64,000 nucleotides of DNA from Trametes villosa (taxonomy: Eukaryota; Basidiomycota; Agaricomycetes; Polyporales; Polyporaceae): assembly GCA_002964805.2 (NCBI GenBank), contig PUDQ02000121.1, positions 1 through 64,000 of the forward strand, read 5' to 3'. Both the position numbers and the translations under genes were made by a program. Below, piece after piece: positions 26,215 through 37,029 of the stretch. The notes under the pieces are model-generated. The model saw only the letters and a list, made by a program, of their open reading frames with translations. It was not told the DNA's origin and made no database searches. How positions within the stretch are numbered: position 1 is the stretch's first letter; the number at the start of each line of letters is the position of its first letter.

Positions 26215-26925
26215 ATGTCATTCCGGGCTCGGGGGCTCCGCGGCGGCCTTCGCGTCCTTCTCCTACTGCGCTTGCAGCTGGCGCTGCCACTCCTAGAACT
26301 GCTTGAGCTTGGCCTCGTGCAGCGCATGCAGCTCGTGCTCCTGCTGCTCCCGCTGTGCGCAGGGTTCCGCGAGCTTCTGCATCAACGATCGCACGTCAGC
26401 ATTCATGTTGAACAGAGAGGGAAGGGCGAAACATGAGGACGTACGGCTTTGAGGCCTTCGACGCAGGTTGTTAAGCGTCGCCTCAGACAGCTTCGTGATC
26501 TACCCCGCTCAGTCAGCTCCTTGCGTTTCGCCACTCAGCAAGAACAGCGATAACGTACGGTGTCGGTCGCCTGCTGCACGATATTATTATCACCGTCCTC
26601 GCGCGCCACTCGCGCTCACGTCCCCGGGAGCCTGCACCGCCGTGGGGGAGTCGCGTCCCCAAGTTCCTTAGCGGGACCGCGCCGTCCTGCGGCGGCGCGC
26701 GTGCATCCCGCTCGCGAATCGCGATCACTGCCCCACCAGCCCCATCGCTCCCAATGTCCGCGCCTCACCTCGTGTCTGCGTCCATGCTGCGCTGCTTGCT
26801 GTTGTTCTTGCTGGGTCGGTACTTTCGGCGAAGCCCGCGCTTGCTGCTGGGCGGGGTTGCTTGGGGAACGGGAGGGCGGAGGCGGGAGGGCGGGGGTTGC
26901 CGAGCAGCTGGCGCAAGCTGCGTGC
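26215..26925 (-). pseudogene. Gene H copy 1: broken
   Basis: Aligns with intact H at 14.3-15.2 kb. The last exon carries two in-frame stops (CAG-TAG-GAG for CAG-CAG-GAG, and TTC-TAG-GAG for TTC-GAG-GAG). The region matching the N-terminal ~75 codons, including the hydrophobic and His/Trp segments, is deleted, so the Gln-rich part joins directly to the H/P spacer. It lies between X copy 1 and the promoter of P copy B, in the same divergent arrangement as H-P at the left. Confidence 0.75.
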
Positions 26926-27094
26926 TATGGCACAGGGAGGTCGATGAGCACGGATCGCGAGGGGGGCATCGCGGGAGCCTGGAGGACGCACGGGCGGTCG
27001 GCGTAAGAGGCACGGCAGAGCAGAGCAGGGCGGAGGAGAGAGCCTGCCGCGCTGACAACGCCCGGCCGGGCCTCCGCTTGACGCGTTCCCCCGG

Positions 27095-27646
27095 TAGTGT
27101 TGTTGGCAAATGCTCGCCACCTCGCCAAGTGGCACGTGCCACCCCTGGCAAATGCATGGCAAATGGCGAGGATTTCCGGGGGGCCTGGCACTTGCTGGCG
27201 AGTGCCGGGCGCCTAAGAGGTCTAAAGTGTGCAGGACGTCTTAAGCGGGCGAGTGAGGGGATATTCGGTGGCATGTTTGCGGTGAAAACGCTGCTGCTCA
27301 GCTGCAAGGTGAGTCGAATGCGAGTTATGCGGGAGGATAGTGGGCGTTTCGCTCCTGGCCCTACTAGGCGCCTAAATCGAGACGCCCATATCTTGAGGCC
27401 CGTAACCCCGCCGCGGCGGTTTAGACATGCTACCTCTGCAAAACAAGCCCAAAGACACTGTTTATCGACAGAGATGGGCGGGAAAGACGAAAATTGGGGT
27501 TGAAATGCGTTCAAAACGCGAAAAACCCGGGTTTTGAGCATTTGCCACCACTCGCCACATTTGCCACCCACTCGCCAGGGCCCCGGGGAGCCCGCCATTT
27601 GCCACTCGCCGGCGAGCGCCTCCGGGAGCATTTGCCCCCAACACTA
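27095..27646. mobile_element. Non-autonomous hAT-like transposon, 552 bp, with 8-bp target duplication
   Basis: Left end TAGTGTTGTTGGCAAATG and right end (reverse complement) TAGTGTTGGGGGCAAATG form imperfect terminal inverted repeats of about 21 bp. TCCCCCGG flanks the element on both sides (27087-27094 and 27647-27654), while the unduplicated H/P spacer at 15701-15708 has it once. An 8-bp target duplication and ends fitting YARNG are hallmarks of the hAT superfamily (established knowledge). Arrays of GGCAAATG and CTCGCCA inside both ends resemble the subterminal transposase-binding repeats of hAT elements. There is no coding capacity for a transposase, so it would be mobilised in trans. Confidence 0.85.
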
Positions 27647-27811
27647 TCCCCCGGCCCCGCCCTGCACAGCTTTGTGACGCAATATTGTGACCCGCCGTGC
27701 CACCCGACTTTCTCGGACTCGACGCGTCCGACCTCTGCCGCTGCCGCCACACACTCGCACGCGCCAATACGCATTTGTTGCTCGACCTTGGGCCAATCAT
27801 ATTTCTCGTAA

Positions 27812-29150
27812 ATGGCTGCTCAAGTCGAAGATACGGTGAGTTCACCGCTTGTCAAGATGTTGCACTCACACCAACGTCTGAGAAGTACCGGTCGGCATAT
27901 ACGCCTTCCGCAGAGACCGATATCAATCAGCCAGGCGGTTCGAGCAGCCCACGACGCGATTGCATCCGCAACCACATTCTCCATCAGCACCTCGAGAAAG
28001 TCCTGCGAAAGTCGTCTTCCCCGACAACATCGGTGAGTGCGTATATGCGGCACGCTGATCATAGTGTACATATCTGACCCACCGTCACACTCGCAACAGA
28101 GAGTTTCTCAAGGCCTCGCTTTGAGTACCGTATTGCGGGCTGAATCTACCGCACGCGACCATGAGGACGTGCGAGTCGCAGGTGGTCTATCCCCAGATGA
28201 CCTCACGAAGATGGCCCCGGTGCCTCTCCCGGTAAGCGTCATTACGCCAGACCTCCGATCCGCTCCTCTAGGATCTGATGATACTTGCTGCTAAAGCTTG
28301 TGTCAATATAGACATTACGGCCAGCACTCCTCCAGGAGCTCGAGTCCGCTCTCAAGGCCACGCTCCTAGCGATCGCAGAGTACTACTCGTCCGATGATAC
28401 CCTGAACGACCGTAAGGACGACCACTAGTCGCCCTTTCGCAGAAAACCGCTAACATTATATCATCAATTCAGCCGATACCCGCGACGAGGATCGCCTGCA
28501 CAACGCATCTCAACTGCCCGACCGCATCCGCGAAAAGCAAGCCACATTAGCGCAAGAACGCGCCGCCCTCCGCGAACACCGCGCCCGCGTGCTCGAGCTC
28601 GTCGAGCATATCCACGTCGTACGTCCCCTTCTCCCGCCCCACCCCGCCCTCTCGAACTACTCACTAACTCAACCACTTACCGCAGACTCAACCCGCGCTA
28701 GAAGAGCAGCTCTCCACGGCGCTCACGACGCTCCCGCCCCACCTCCGCGCCACGCGCACCGCCCAAGCCGACGTGCTCGGCGCGACCGTCGAGGCCGCCC
28801 TACTCAAGCTCTCGCTCGTCCGGGCCCGCACCCACCGCACGCTCTACGCCTTCTCCCCGGCCCCCTCCAAATCCTCCGCCCCTCCGTCCTCATCTTCCCC
28901 GGCGGCGACGGTGGTGGACGCGGTCGCCGCAGCTCATGCGGCTCTGCTAGCGCGCGAGCGGGCGCAGGACGCGGAGCGGCGCGCGCTGGACGGGCAGCTC
29001 GCCGCGTACGAGCGCATGCTCGGGCTTGTCGAGGGCGGGCAGGGACGTGAGGGCGCGTTTGCGCAGGTCGTGAGGGATATGGCGCGCGTCAAGCGGGAGA
29101 CGGAGGAGTGTCGACGGGATTTGCGGAGGCTCGGGTGGACGGGGGATTAA
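27812..29150 (+). CDS. Gene P copy B: hypothetical coiled-coil protein, 338 aa
   Basis: Exons 27812-27835, 27883-28032, 28100-28231, 28312-28411, 28473-28618 and 28686-29150. Exon lengths equal those of copy A except the last (465 against 462 bp), and every phase is kept. The protein is very similar to copy A; differences cluster in the Ser/Pro loop of exon 6 and in single substitutions. Open frame and splice sites are intact (donor 1 is GTGAGT), so the duplicate is probably active. Upstream it has the same spacer as copy A, including CAATATTG and the CCAAT box, but with the hAT-like element inserted about 165 bp before the start codon, which may alter its expression (inference). Its divergent partner H is broken. 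Function unknown. Confidence 0.75.
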
Positions 29151-30137
29151 TTGGTAGGTCTCAGGCTGGCGAAGGGAGTGCGCTGGTTGCGAATGGCATT
29201 TCTCACCGGCTTCCCGATAGTAGCTCCCGTGGTCGGCCAGTGGCACTCCGAGAACTGCATATGATGGATGAAATCGGACCCCACTCGATGCTAGGATTTC
29301 GCGGGTACACAACATGGGCACACGAGGGACCCACTGTGGGTTCACTGCGCTCCGGCGAGTCGCCATCGCGGCCCTCCTCCATCTCATGATCTCCCTATGA
29401 ATCGGGACACTCCTCAAGGCCTCCGTACGCCAACGTCACTTCAGCACGGCCCGCATCATCGTCGAACGCTCGGGCGCGACTCCACATTGCGCGTACTCGT
29501 TCGACTCGGGCTACCGCAAGATGCGTCGCAGTCGCACCGCGTGCCACATTGTGCGCGCTGGGCCCTAATGTACGACCGCATCGCGCCGTCGGTGAGTCCG
29601 AGTTTTTGTATCGTACCCCCACCCGCGCCCCCCATATGCGTGCTCCTTAAATAGTACGCTCGGCGGGCCGATCGCCAGGCGGGCGGCCAGTGCGACACGC
29701 GTCAGGAAGTGGCTTGTGGCGAGACGCAGAAACTGCTAGGCCCCGATATGTGCAAACGTCGCACGAAAGAGAGCACCAACTCCGCAGACAGGGAGGGGTA
29801 CCGCTTGTGGTATCAAGACGTGTCGGCGGCACTGTCCCTCGCACGAGTGTGGAGGCTGCCGCGTATACAGCCCCGTTGGTCACGATATTGAGTGACTATG
29901 TGTGCGTCGTTTCGCCTACTTTGAACCGGGCGATCGATAGCGCAGCTGCGCGTCGGTGATAGTAAGATGTTGGGCGGTAACACTGGTTTCGCATGTTTTG
30001 CGCCTGCCAGACGAAGGTGGTCGCCCGGCCCCTTCTGACAGAACTGTCAATGATGTACACCAGAATCAATCAGCTCAGCCGCAGTGCATGCCGCGATTGT
30101 ACCCGGGATGTGGTACCAGGGTTCTAGGTGCGCGAAG
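29151..30137. other. Intergenic, no gene supported
   Basis: About 1 kb. Two short plus-strand open stretches (29397-29590, ending at a GTGAGT donor-like site, and 29709-29891) have some coding character but no recognisable domain or joining structure; they may be relics of genes carried in by rearrangement. Confidence 0.4.
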
Positions 30138-30210
30138 TATAAAGGTGTCGGCCCCGGTAAATTCCCGTGCACTGCACACGCGTATCGGGCACGCTATCAG
30201 CCCTTTCTCC
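30138..30210 (+). promoter_or_regulatory. HET-type core promoter block of the truncated copy
   Basis: TATAAAGG at 30138-30145, then after about 30 bp a block beginning CACACGCGTATCGGGCACGC and continuing CTATCAGCCCTTTC (30175-30208). The same block occurs upstream of HET1 and HET2 at nearly the same distance (about 130 bp) from the MPRFL start codon. The transcription start probably lies within or near it (inference). Confidence 0.7.
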
Positions 30211-30342
30211 CCTCCCCCCGTCTCTCTCCCCTTTGCGAGCTAGCCTTGCTACGCTAGCGCTAAACGAGGCGAGTGGAATGGTCACCGGTTTGCGTAGTAG
30301 GGGATGAGTCGCTTACATATGTCTTTCGACATCACCCACAGT

Positions 30343-31010
30343 ATGCCCCGCTTTTTGAACACCTGGACGGGCGAGTTCGAATGGCACGACGATCTGGGGC
30401 ATGTTCGATATGCCATCCTATCCCACGTCTGGAGGACACCGGAGGAGGGCGGGGAGCAGACGTTTGACGACGTCCGGAGGATCCAAGAGCATATGAAAGA
30501 AGCGCAAGGGGACCCCTACCCTGTCGAATTCGACACAGCGGACGCCCCCTTTCCTCGTGATGTCGACGCCATCTTCTCCGATGCCTGGGATGGTGTCGGC
30601 GAGATCTTCTCTCTCGAGTCTCCTTTGTCGGACAAGATCAAGTGCCTCTGCAAGGTCGCCCGCGGAGTTGTATACATCTCTACGCTGATAACCGCCTCCG
30701 CTGCGTCTCCGCGCATGTCAACGCCCTTGCTCAAGATGTCCCTCGTCCGCACGCATGTAAACCGCACCCTCTCCATCTTTTCCTTCATCGTCGGAGGCTG
30801 AAGCGGCGGCGTTGGCGCGTAGGCATAATGCGCGCGAGCGGGCGGAGCGCACAGAAAGGCGCGCCCTCGACAGACGGCTCGCCTGGTGTCGTCCAGGGTG
30901 GGCGGGGCGCTCAGGCGCGTTCGTGCAGGCCGTATTGGATAAGTATTGCGCGTGTGCGGCGGGAGACGGAGGAATTTGAAGAAGCCGTGGTGGCGGGGGG
31001 ATCGACGTGG
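30343..31010 (+). pseudogene. Truncated HET-domain gene fused in frame to a fragment of gene P exon 6
   Basis: From 30343 the frame opens with MPRFLNTWTGEFEWHDD and YAILSHVWRTPEEGGEQTFD, the HET-domain start also seen in HET1 and HET2, and continues to SPLSDKIKCLCKVAR near 30665. Here the HET homology stops, before the WNDACCINKESS block, and the frame continues into sequence homologous to P exon 6 (LLKMSLVRTHVNRTLSIFSF against LLKLSLVRARTHRTLYAFSP) until a stop at 30801. Further P-derived sequence, including the ARERAERTERRALD and RRETEEF parts, runs on to about 31010 in other frames. The HET catalytic-like core is absent, so a normal HET function is unlikely; a short chimeric protein is possible. 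Confidence 0.8.
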
Positions 31011-31019
31011 CTTGGTGAG

Positions 31020-32059
31020 CGGGTGCCTTAGGTTGATAGAAAGGTGCATTGGGAAGCGGCTTGACAGGTACTGATAAACTACGTTGAATACTTGAACGGG
31101 GCTCTCGTTGGGGGATCAGGGACGCAGCTTGGAGCTGAGGCCACAGTGTCAGTGGAATATTCCCGGAGGGCATTTTGAACGAATCATGTCTCTACTACGT
31201 GGGTAGCGGCTCCAAACAGTGCGTGTCCCGCCGGGCGCCCTCAAGGGTGCCCCGCTCGGCACTTAGGCCTTAGGTTTGGAAAATTGTAGAGTCGCGGGTG
31301 CTGTGTCACTTAGCGGCGATCCTCCGACAGAAGGCAGAGCTCAGTGGGAGTAAGGGTTACATCACTACGTGTCCTACTGTGCCCACTGGCAGACGTTAGG
31401 CGAAGCGATGTAACCCTAGTTTAGGGCGTGGGAAGAGGGCCATAGGCGATGGGTGGCCGGGGACATGGGGACAAGCGCCCGTATAGGCGACGCGATGACC
31501 CCTCGGGGACAGGGGACATCGCCTAACGTCTGGTGGGCACAGTACCCTAGTAGTCATGCACTTTGCGCGCGTATACGCCCCCTGTTCGGCTTACTTCTAG
31601 CGCTAACCCTACGGCCTACTGCAAAGCGAGGCACAAACGTAGCTGAACTAGTGTGCACACTGCCACGAGACAGTATTTTTTTCATCCGGGCGCCGAGAAA
31701 CCGAGTCGGAAAAGCAATTGCCACGAGATGCTGATAATACAACTGCCCACCGCAGTCCCTAATACGTTAACCTTTCAAGTTGGTTAGAAGCAGGACGGAT
31801 ATGAGAGACGGTGGGTCGTACCAGATATTGACCAGTGAGGTATGCCCAAAGGAGGAGATAAGGGCACACGAGGCCAAATCATCGCACGGGGCAATACGGA
31901 GACACTAGCGAGCGCCGATCTGGTCAGGGGGCAAGAGAAGGTCCGACGAAGGGCGAGAGAAGGGTTCGGAGACGCCTGGCGAAACTAGACGCTGCATACA
32001 ACAACAGCCGCGGGTACCACATTGCCGCACGCGCTGCACGACGGTCGGGGGGTTGTGCC
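31020..32059. other. Intergenic with foldback repeats
   Basis: No gene seen. Contains the inverted-repeat elements at 31354-31541, described separately. Sequence is of mixed composition. Confidence 0.5.
31354..31541. repeat. Nested inverted repeats (foldback elements)
   Basis: GGGTTACATC (31354-31363) pairs exactly with GATGTAACCC (31407-31416). A longer imperfect pair is formed by 31379-31404 (TGTGCCCACTGG then CAGACGTTAGGCGA) and 31519-31541 (TCGCCTAACGTCTGG then TGGGCACA). A fragment with CATCGCCTAACATCTGG lies near 23038. Looks like MITE-type remnants. Confidence 0.65.
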
Positions 32060-33409
32060 TTAGGGCATCCGGTGGCCAACAGGAAGAACGCCGAGAACGG
32101 GTTGGACCGTTGCCCTGGACCTCAGGCGCACCTCAATCAGGCATAGTCGAGAGAAGTCGAGTGCCGCGCCGCGATGCATGATGGTATGAACTGCCTACAA
32201 ATAAAGGGAACATCAACATACTGGATTCGGAGTCGAGTGGCATGGGAGATGGAGGGACATACCATGAGGGCACGCATTTCCGTAGCTATCCGGTGAGCAA
32301 GCTCGGCGCGGGAGTAGGGCGGACCTCTTTTATCGCTTCCATGACGTACGCGGTGCTGGTTGGTGGAATAACCTCTATTGATAGGCGGGTGGACGTCTCG
32401 AGGCTGCCAGTCGGAAATTAGCGGCTTAAAGCTGAGGCGTTACAGAAAAACGCTCACTGCTATACATATACTCAGTTTCTCACCAATATCGGCATCAGCA
32501 GGGAAGGCAGGTTGATCCGGACAGGTGACTCCACGCATGGCGAGCGCGTCTGGAAGTGGTACGCAACAGCGCATAATGGTCGTTTCAGCCCTCCGAGGAG
32601 CTTGCGCTCGCGGCAGCGAGTCCCCATAGTCGTATTGCGGTAAGATCTGGATGCCGAAAGTCAGAGATGATTATCAGATCCTCGCTCACGACGCAGACCT
32701 ACCTCGTGGGGAACAGGAACAGAGGCATAGTCCTCCCGTATGTCTCCAGGGCCTGTGGATAGTGCCATCCCACCGCCATGTACGGAGGTTCTCGTGTCGC
32801 CGCCGTTGCCGTGCTGCATCCGATCAGGGGGCCTCATTGCGGCGCTCAATCCGACACGCATTTGCTCCAGTGGATCTTCTTCCTCGATCTTCACGTCGGC
32901 GACGCGCCGTAGAGCGGATAAAAGCTGGCTCTCCGGAATGTCTCCCGGAGCATGCGCGGAGCCCTCCAGGACGAGCGCACGCCCAGGAAACGTAGTGTTT
33001 GGTATCGGCGACGCTATAGTCCATGATCCTTGTGCTAGTAGTTTGACGTAGACTGCGCCCGAAGGTGTGACTGCGAGCGTCCCGGGGGGGATGGAGCACG
33101 GCTAATTGTCCCCGTTCACCCGTTGTACTGTCAGTGGATGTTCAGCCGCAATGTATGCATGCACTCACCGGCAGGTACGCCGGTGGCCCTTGAACGTGCC
33201 GAAAGGAGCGGTGCTCCCCAGCCATAACGATGGTGCATAGCACGTCCAAACGGAGCCCCGAGTTGACTGGGTCAGGAAAGAAGAACTGAGTTGTCGGTTG
33301 CAGCAGGGAAGCCTAACGTTTTGATTGACCGCTGTTTAGAGGGGAAGCGAGTCTCGAGCAGCAACACTCGAGAACCTACCGGGATGTATGCCGGGATTGG
33401 GCTCTCCAT
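32060..33409 (-). CDS. Gene Y copy 3: hypothetical protein, 345 aa, six exons
   Basis: Exons 33409-33380, 33312-33169, 33101-32703, 32646-32458, 32403-32263 and 32194-32060, all in phase 0 (1038 bp). Same plan as Y2: MESPIPAYIP start; ASLLQPTTQFFFPDP exon 2; PPGTLAVTPSGAVYVKLL opening exon 3; QYDYGDSLPRAQA and a DADIGEKLS end in exon 4; GYSTNQHRVRHGSDKRG and YSRAELAHRIATEMR in exon 5; CLIEVRLRSRATVQPVLG in exon 6. Conservation is strongest in exon 5, the last exon and the GTLAVTP motif, while the second half of exon 3 is poorly conserved and rich in D, E, G. No known domain is recognised. The 5' flank also resembles that of Y2, so the whole transcription unit was duplicated. Confidence 0.72.
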
Positions 33410-35760
33410 ATCACCGAGAGTATGAAGATGACAAGGTGAAGGGGATTGAGGACGTAAGAGGGGACATGTAGAGACCCGATGCCATCCATGAGTACTTATA
33501 GAGGTCAGTACTTATAGCCTTGTGCGCGCAGAAACCACACGCGCCCTCGACTCTCGGTTGCGCCGCCTTACTCTACTGCCCTCCGCCCTTCCTCGGGCGC
33601 TGTGATCTTGCTTGTCCCTGCCAGCGTCAGCTCTCTCGCGTATGATAGCCCTCGTTCTGTCTCGGCCGTGCGCTTCCTCCTCGTCTCCTACATACTGCAC
33701 TCACTACGTCTCGCCTCCCCCCGCATGTGTCCGCCACGCTTGTATTATCTGACATAGGGCGCTGCCCTGCAGCGGATATAAAACTGGGATTTATTATTAT
33801 TCTTATCATTAAACCACACGCGCCTGGGTGTTCCTATCGATAATGAACGGGCACAGCCATGAGTTCGTCCTCGCGCCCACCTTTCGGCGTCGCGCTTCGG
33901 AACGAAGCTCTGGACATGCGGGATGTCCTGAGCGTGGGGCGAGCTATGCTTACCTAAGAACCATCGGAGGTATTGTAGTGGATGATTGCGGTGGAACTAG
34001 GTGCGGTATGGCCGTGTAGAGAACCAACTTGGTTGCAAGTCACCAAGAACCCTCCTTTTCTCCGCAGGTCACGTCGGGCCCAGTAGCAGCGGCACCAGTA
34101 AACCTGGGTGTGCAAGTTAGAAGCGCCTCGTACGATTGTGAGATGTAATCAGAACCCGAAGAGCTTCGAGAGAAGCGGATGCTCGACGATCTATGGCGAA
34201 CACGTTTCTACGTGAAAATCTGACTAGTCTTGAAGGCTTCGTTTACAGGTATGGTCCGAATCAGTGCCATAGTCACCCACGAAGTACACTCTCCGGAGCG
34301 CACAAGCACACCGTGACTTCTTCAGAGCGCACGAGCACACTGCTCCGGAGCGCACAAGCATACTTTTCCAGAGCGCACGAGCACCCTTCTTCGGAGCGCA
34401 CAAGCACACTTCTCCAGCGCGCACGAGCACACTTCTTCGGAGCGCACGAGCACATTTCTTTGGAGCGCACGATACAAATCAATAATCTCACAGGTATCCG
34501 TGGTCATTCAGCTCACCTGGGATGGTACATGCGACCCTGGCATGCGGTTGCAAACAGGAATATCTGCTCGTCCAAATGATACACTCGATGGACCAGAGGC
34601 GGCGGGCGACCTTCGTGTTCGTGTGGAACACGTGTGTCGTCTTGTGAGCTTGTTATGCGCTGAAGCGGTGGTTCCATGCTTGAGTGCGGGCAGGTCCCGC
34701 TACGCCGTCTTCGGATTCCAACCTAAATCTTCGGCTGCTTTTTTGACGTCCTCTTATCCGGATACACTACATCCAGTACAACGTTCACCCCCCTGTGCAG
34801 CTGCTGGCACGAGGGCAGCCTATAGGAATAGGTCACTGACTCATGCCCGCTCGATTGCCGTGGACGGGATGCTCACCGAATCCGGCTCACGGGAATGTCT
34901 TCGCAACTTGAAAATGTAGAAGATTCTGTCGTGGCTGTGCAGTATAGTTCAGTTACGACCGCCCCAAGGCCGCCCACAGCTCGAGTAGTAAGGTCCAAGT
35001 GACCTACCGCGCTCGAACTATCTCACAGATGCGGGAAGCATCGTTGAATTTTCCGGCCAAGACACGCCTTGATGCATTAATGAGCAAGCGCAGCTGATCG
35101 CTATAACCACCGACGTCGACGGGTCACGGCGCTCCGAGAACCATTGGCCGCCGCCTTGCATAGACCCGACACTGCACCTTGCTCTCCAGAGTAAGGTTGA
35201 CCTTCTCATTCGTCGTGCAACCCACTATCCAGGCTCCAGGAGAGTTCTAATGGAGAACAGCTTCATTGTAGGGATTTGAAGTACTTGGCCTCGAGGCTCA
35301 GACTGACCCGTTCCAGATATCTGGCGCGTAAAACGCTGTCACTCACGGCTGTTGATAGGATATACGGTCCGGAAAGATCGATCGTAGACGTACGTGGCAT
35401 ATGGAGGCGTGGATACAGGTCGTCTATCTCTGGCAACCCACCTCCTCGTTGGGTCGTCGATGGGGACTCGAGAAGCGCCACGGCGAGTTACAGATCTGCG
35501 CTGACATGAGGACTCGGAGCTCGTTCAGGTACCAGCATGGACTCAAAGTGAACGCTTACCCGCAAGACCGGCGCTCAGCACAATGGATGGGCTTCCAGAG
35601 CACGGCCAGTTCGGCATATGGGTACTGTAGCAGTCAGAACAATGCAGTGAACGGGCGACAAAATATCGCGGGACAGATATCGCTGGCGGGAACTTCTATT
35701 AGGTGGCTCCTTGACGAGGCTGAACGATTGATGATCAGCCTCGAGACGACGTCCGACGAA
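33410..35760. other. Intergenic, one minisatellite
   Basis: About 2.3 kb without a supported gene. Holds the 23-bp minisatellite at 34296-34471. From about 35650 onward the sequence resembles the flank left of X copy 1 (AGATATCGCTGGCGGGA against AGACATCGCTGGCACGA), so the duplicated segment begins there or earlier. A short direct repeat AGTACTTATAG occurs twice near 33492 and 33508. Confidence 0.5.
34296..34471. repeat. Minisatellite, 23-bp unit, about 7.5 copies
   Basis: Unit like GAGCGCACGAGCACACTTCT plus TCG, alternating ACAAGC and ACGAGC variants; the first unit is about 6 bp longer. The array is diverged by substitutions but keeps the 23-bp period. Not within a supported gene. Confidence 0.85.
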
Positions 35761-35869
35761 AACACGACATACCACTGGATCCGTGTACGCACCCTGCCAG
35801 CCATACTGTACAATATGTCGGTATACTACAATCCAGAAAGTCGTGACGATCATAACGAAACTCCACTCA

Positions 35870-36978
35870 AACCAAATCTATGCAACGGATATCTCCTGCG
35901 TGTGCTCAAACGGCTGGACGGCACCCCTCTCCTCCTTCGCCCCGCCGTCGCTGAGCTCGCCTATGCTCATATGCTGCACCTCCGACGCGGGGCTGATCGG
36001 CCCAGACGAGTCGGGCAGCGACGACGTGTCCGACCCGTTGTACATCGGCTCCTGGTGCACGGGGTCGTACGCGGGGCGCGCAGCCGGCGCCGAGACCGTG
36101 TTCTTCCGGGCCGTGAACAGCCCGCCGAACTTCTGCACGGGCGTCGACGCCGGCGAGGCGGTGTCCGACTGCGGCGGCGGCGGTGGGGGCGGCGCGGGCG
36201 CCCCGCCCTTCGCAGGCTCGGGCTCTGCGCTCGTCCATAACCGGAAGCCCCACCGTGACGCGGTGCTGCCCTGCTTCGAGTGCGTGGGCGGCGGCGCGGG
36301 CTTGCCCGTGCTCGTCGCTATCGACGCGGGGATGCCGACGTTGTTGTCCGCGATGAACGTGCGGAGCGCGCGCACACAGAGCTCGGACGCCTCGTGCGCC
36401 TCGTGCACCTCGGAGAGGTCGCGCTTCGTGTCGTCGAGCTGCTGCTGCATGAGCTGCATCTGCTTCCGCAGCAGCTCCACCTCGATGTCACCGACGGAAA
36501 TGGGTTCGGGCTGTGTGACGGAACCCCGCCCGAAGAGGAGCGACACGCGGCAGTTGTGCGAGGGGGCACGCTCGGTGGGCGTGGCGTCGGGCGACATGGG
36601 TCCCGGGGACGGAGGTGGCCAGTCGGAGCCGGCATCGCCGTACGCATTAGCCAGAACGCCAGAGTCAGAGACCGAGGATATCCTGCGGTGGCCCATGCGT
36701 CCTGCGGAGGAGCCGGTCAAGGGCTGGAAGGACGAGCGGCGCGAAGAGGGTGGCCCGCTGAGTGATGCGTGCGAGGGAGGTGGCCGGGACAGGTCGAGCG
36801 TAAGATTCGAAGCGACGCTCATCCGCTTCTCCGTCTGGAGGCGCATCAGCGCACGTCTGCAGCAGAAGCACGGTCGTCAGCAGGGCGCAACAGGCGCCGC
36901 CGAACAAGTGGGCGGGGAGCGCAAAACGGCAACGCACCTGCTCTCCTCGACCTTCGTGCGCAACATCGAGATCGTCTC
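35870..36978 (-). pseudogene. Gene X copy 2: 5'-truncated, 3' part intact
   Basis: The 3' part is open without interruption from about 36846 to 35878 (over 320 codons), with the linker SSRRSSFQPLTGSSAGRMGH, the helix VELLRKQMQLMQQQLDDT, ELCVRALRTFIADNN, ASRWGFRLWTSAEPEP, a poly-proline run (GAPAPPPPPPPQSD) and the tail LPDSSGPISPASEVQHMSIG. Upstream, after an intron, only ETISMLRTKVEES remains of the first coiled coil. Homology then stops abruptly near 36978 and is followed by a piece of gene P. No start codon in a proper context, so it is called a fragment. It is the least damaged of the three X copies. Confidence 0.7.
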
Positions 36979-37029
36979 TTGATGGGCGCCGGTCGGTTCT
37001 AGTCATGCTGGAGGTGGCTTGGTGCTCGC

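Noticed and set aside
32440..32475. Apparent loss of the exon-4 donor in Y3 (ATATGT where Y2 has GTATGT)
   Set aside because: All three Y copies share a GTGAG donor 12-15 bases further on in the same phase, so the true junction is there and Y3 is intact.
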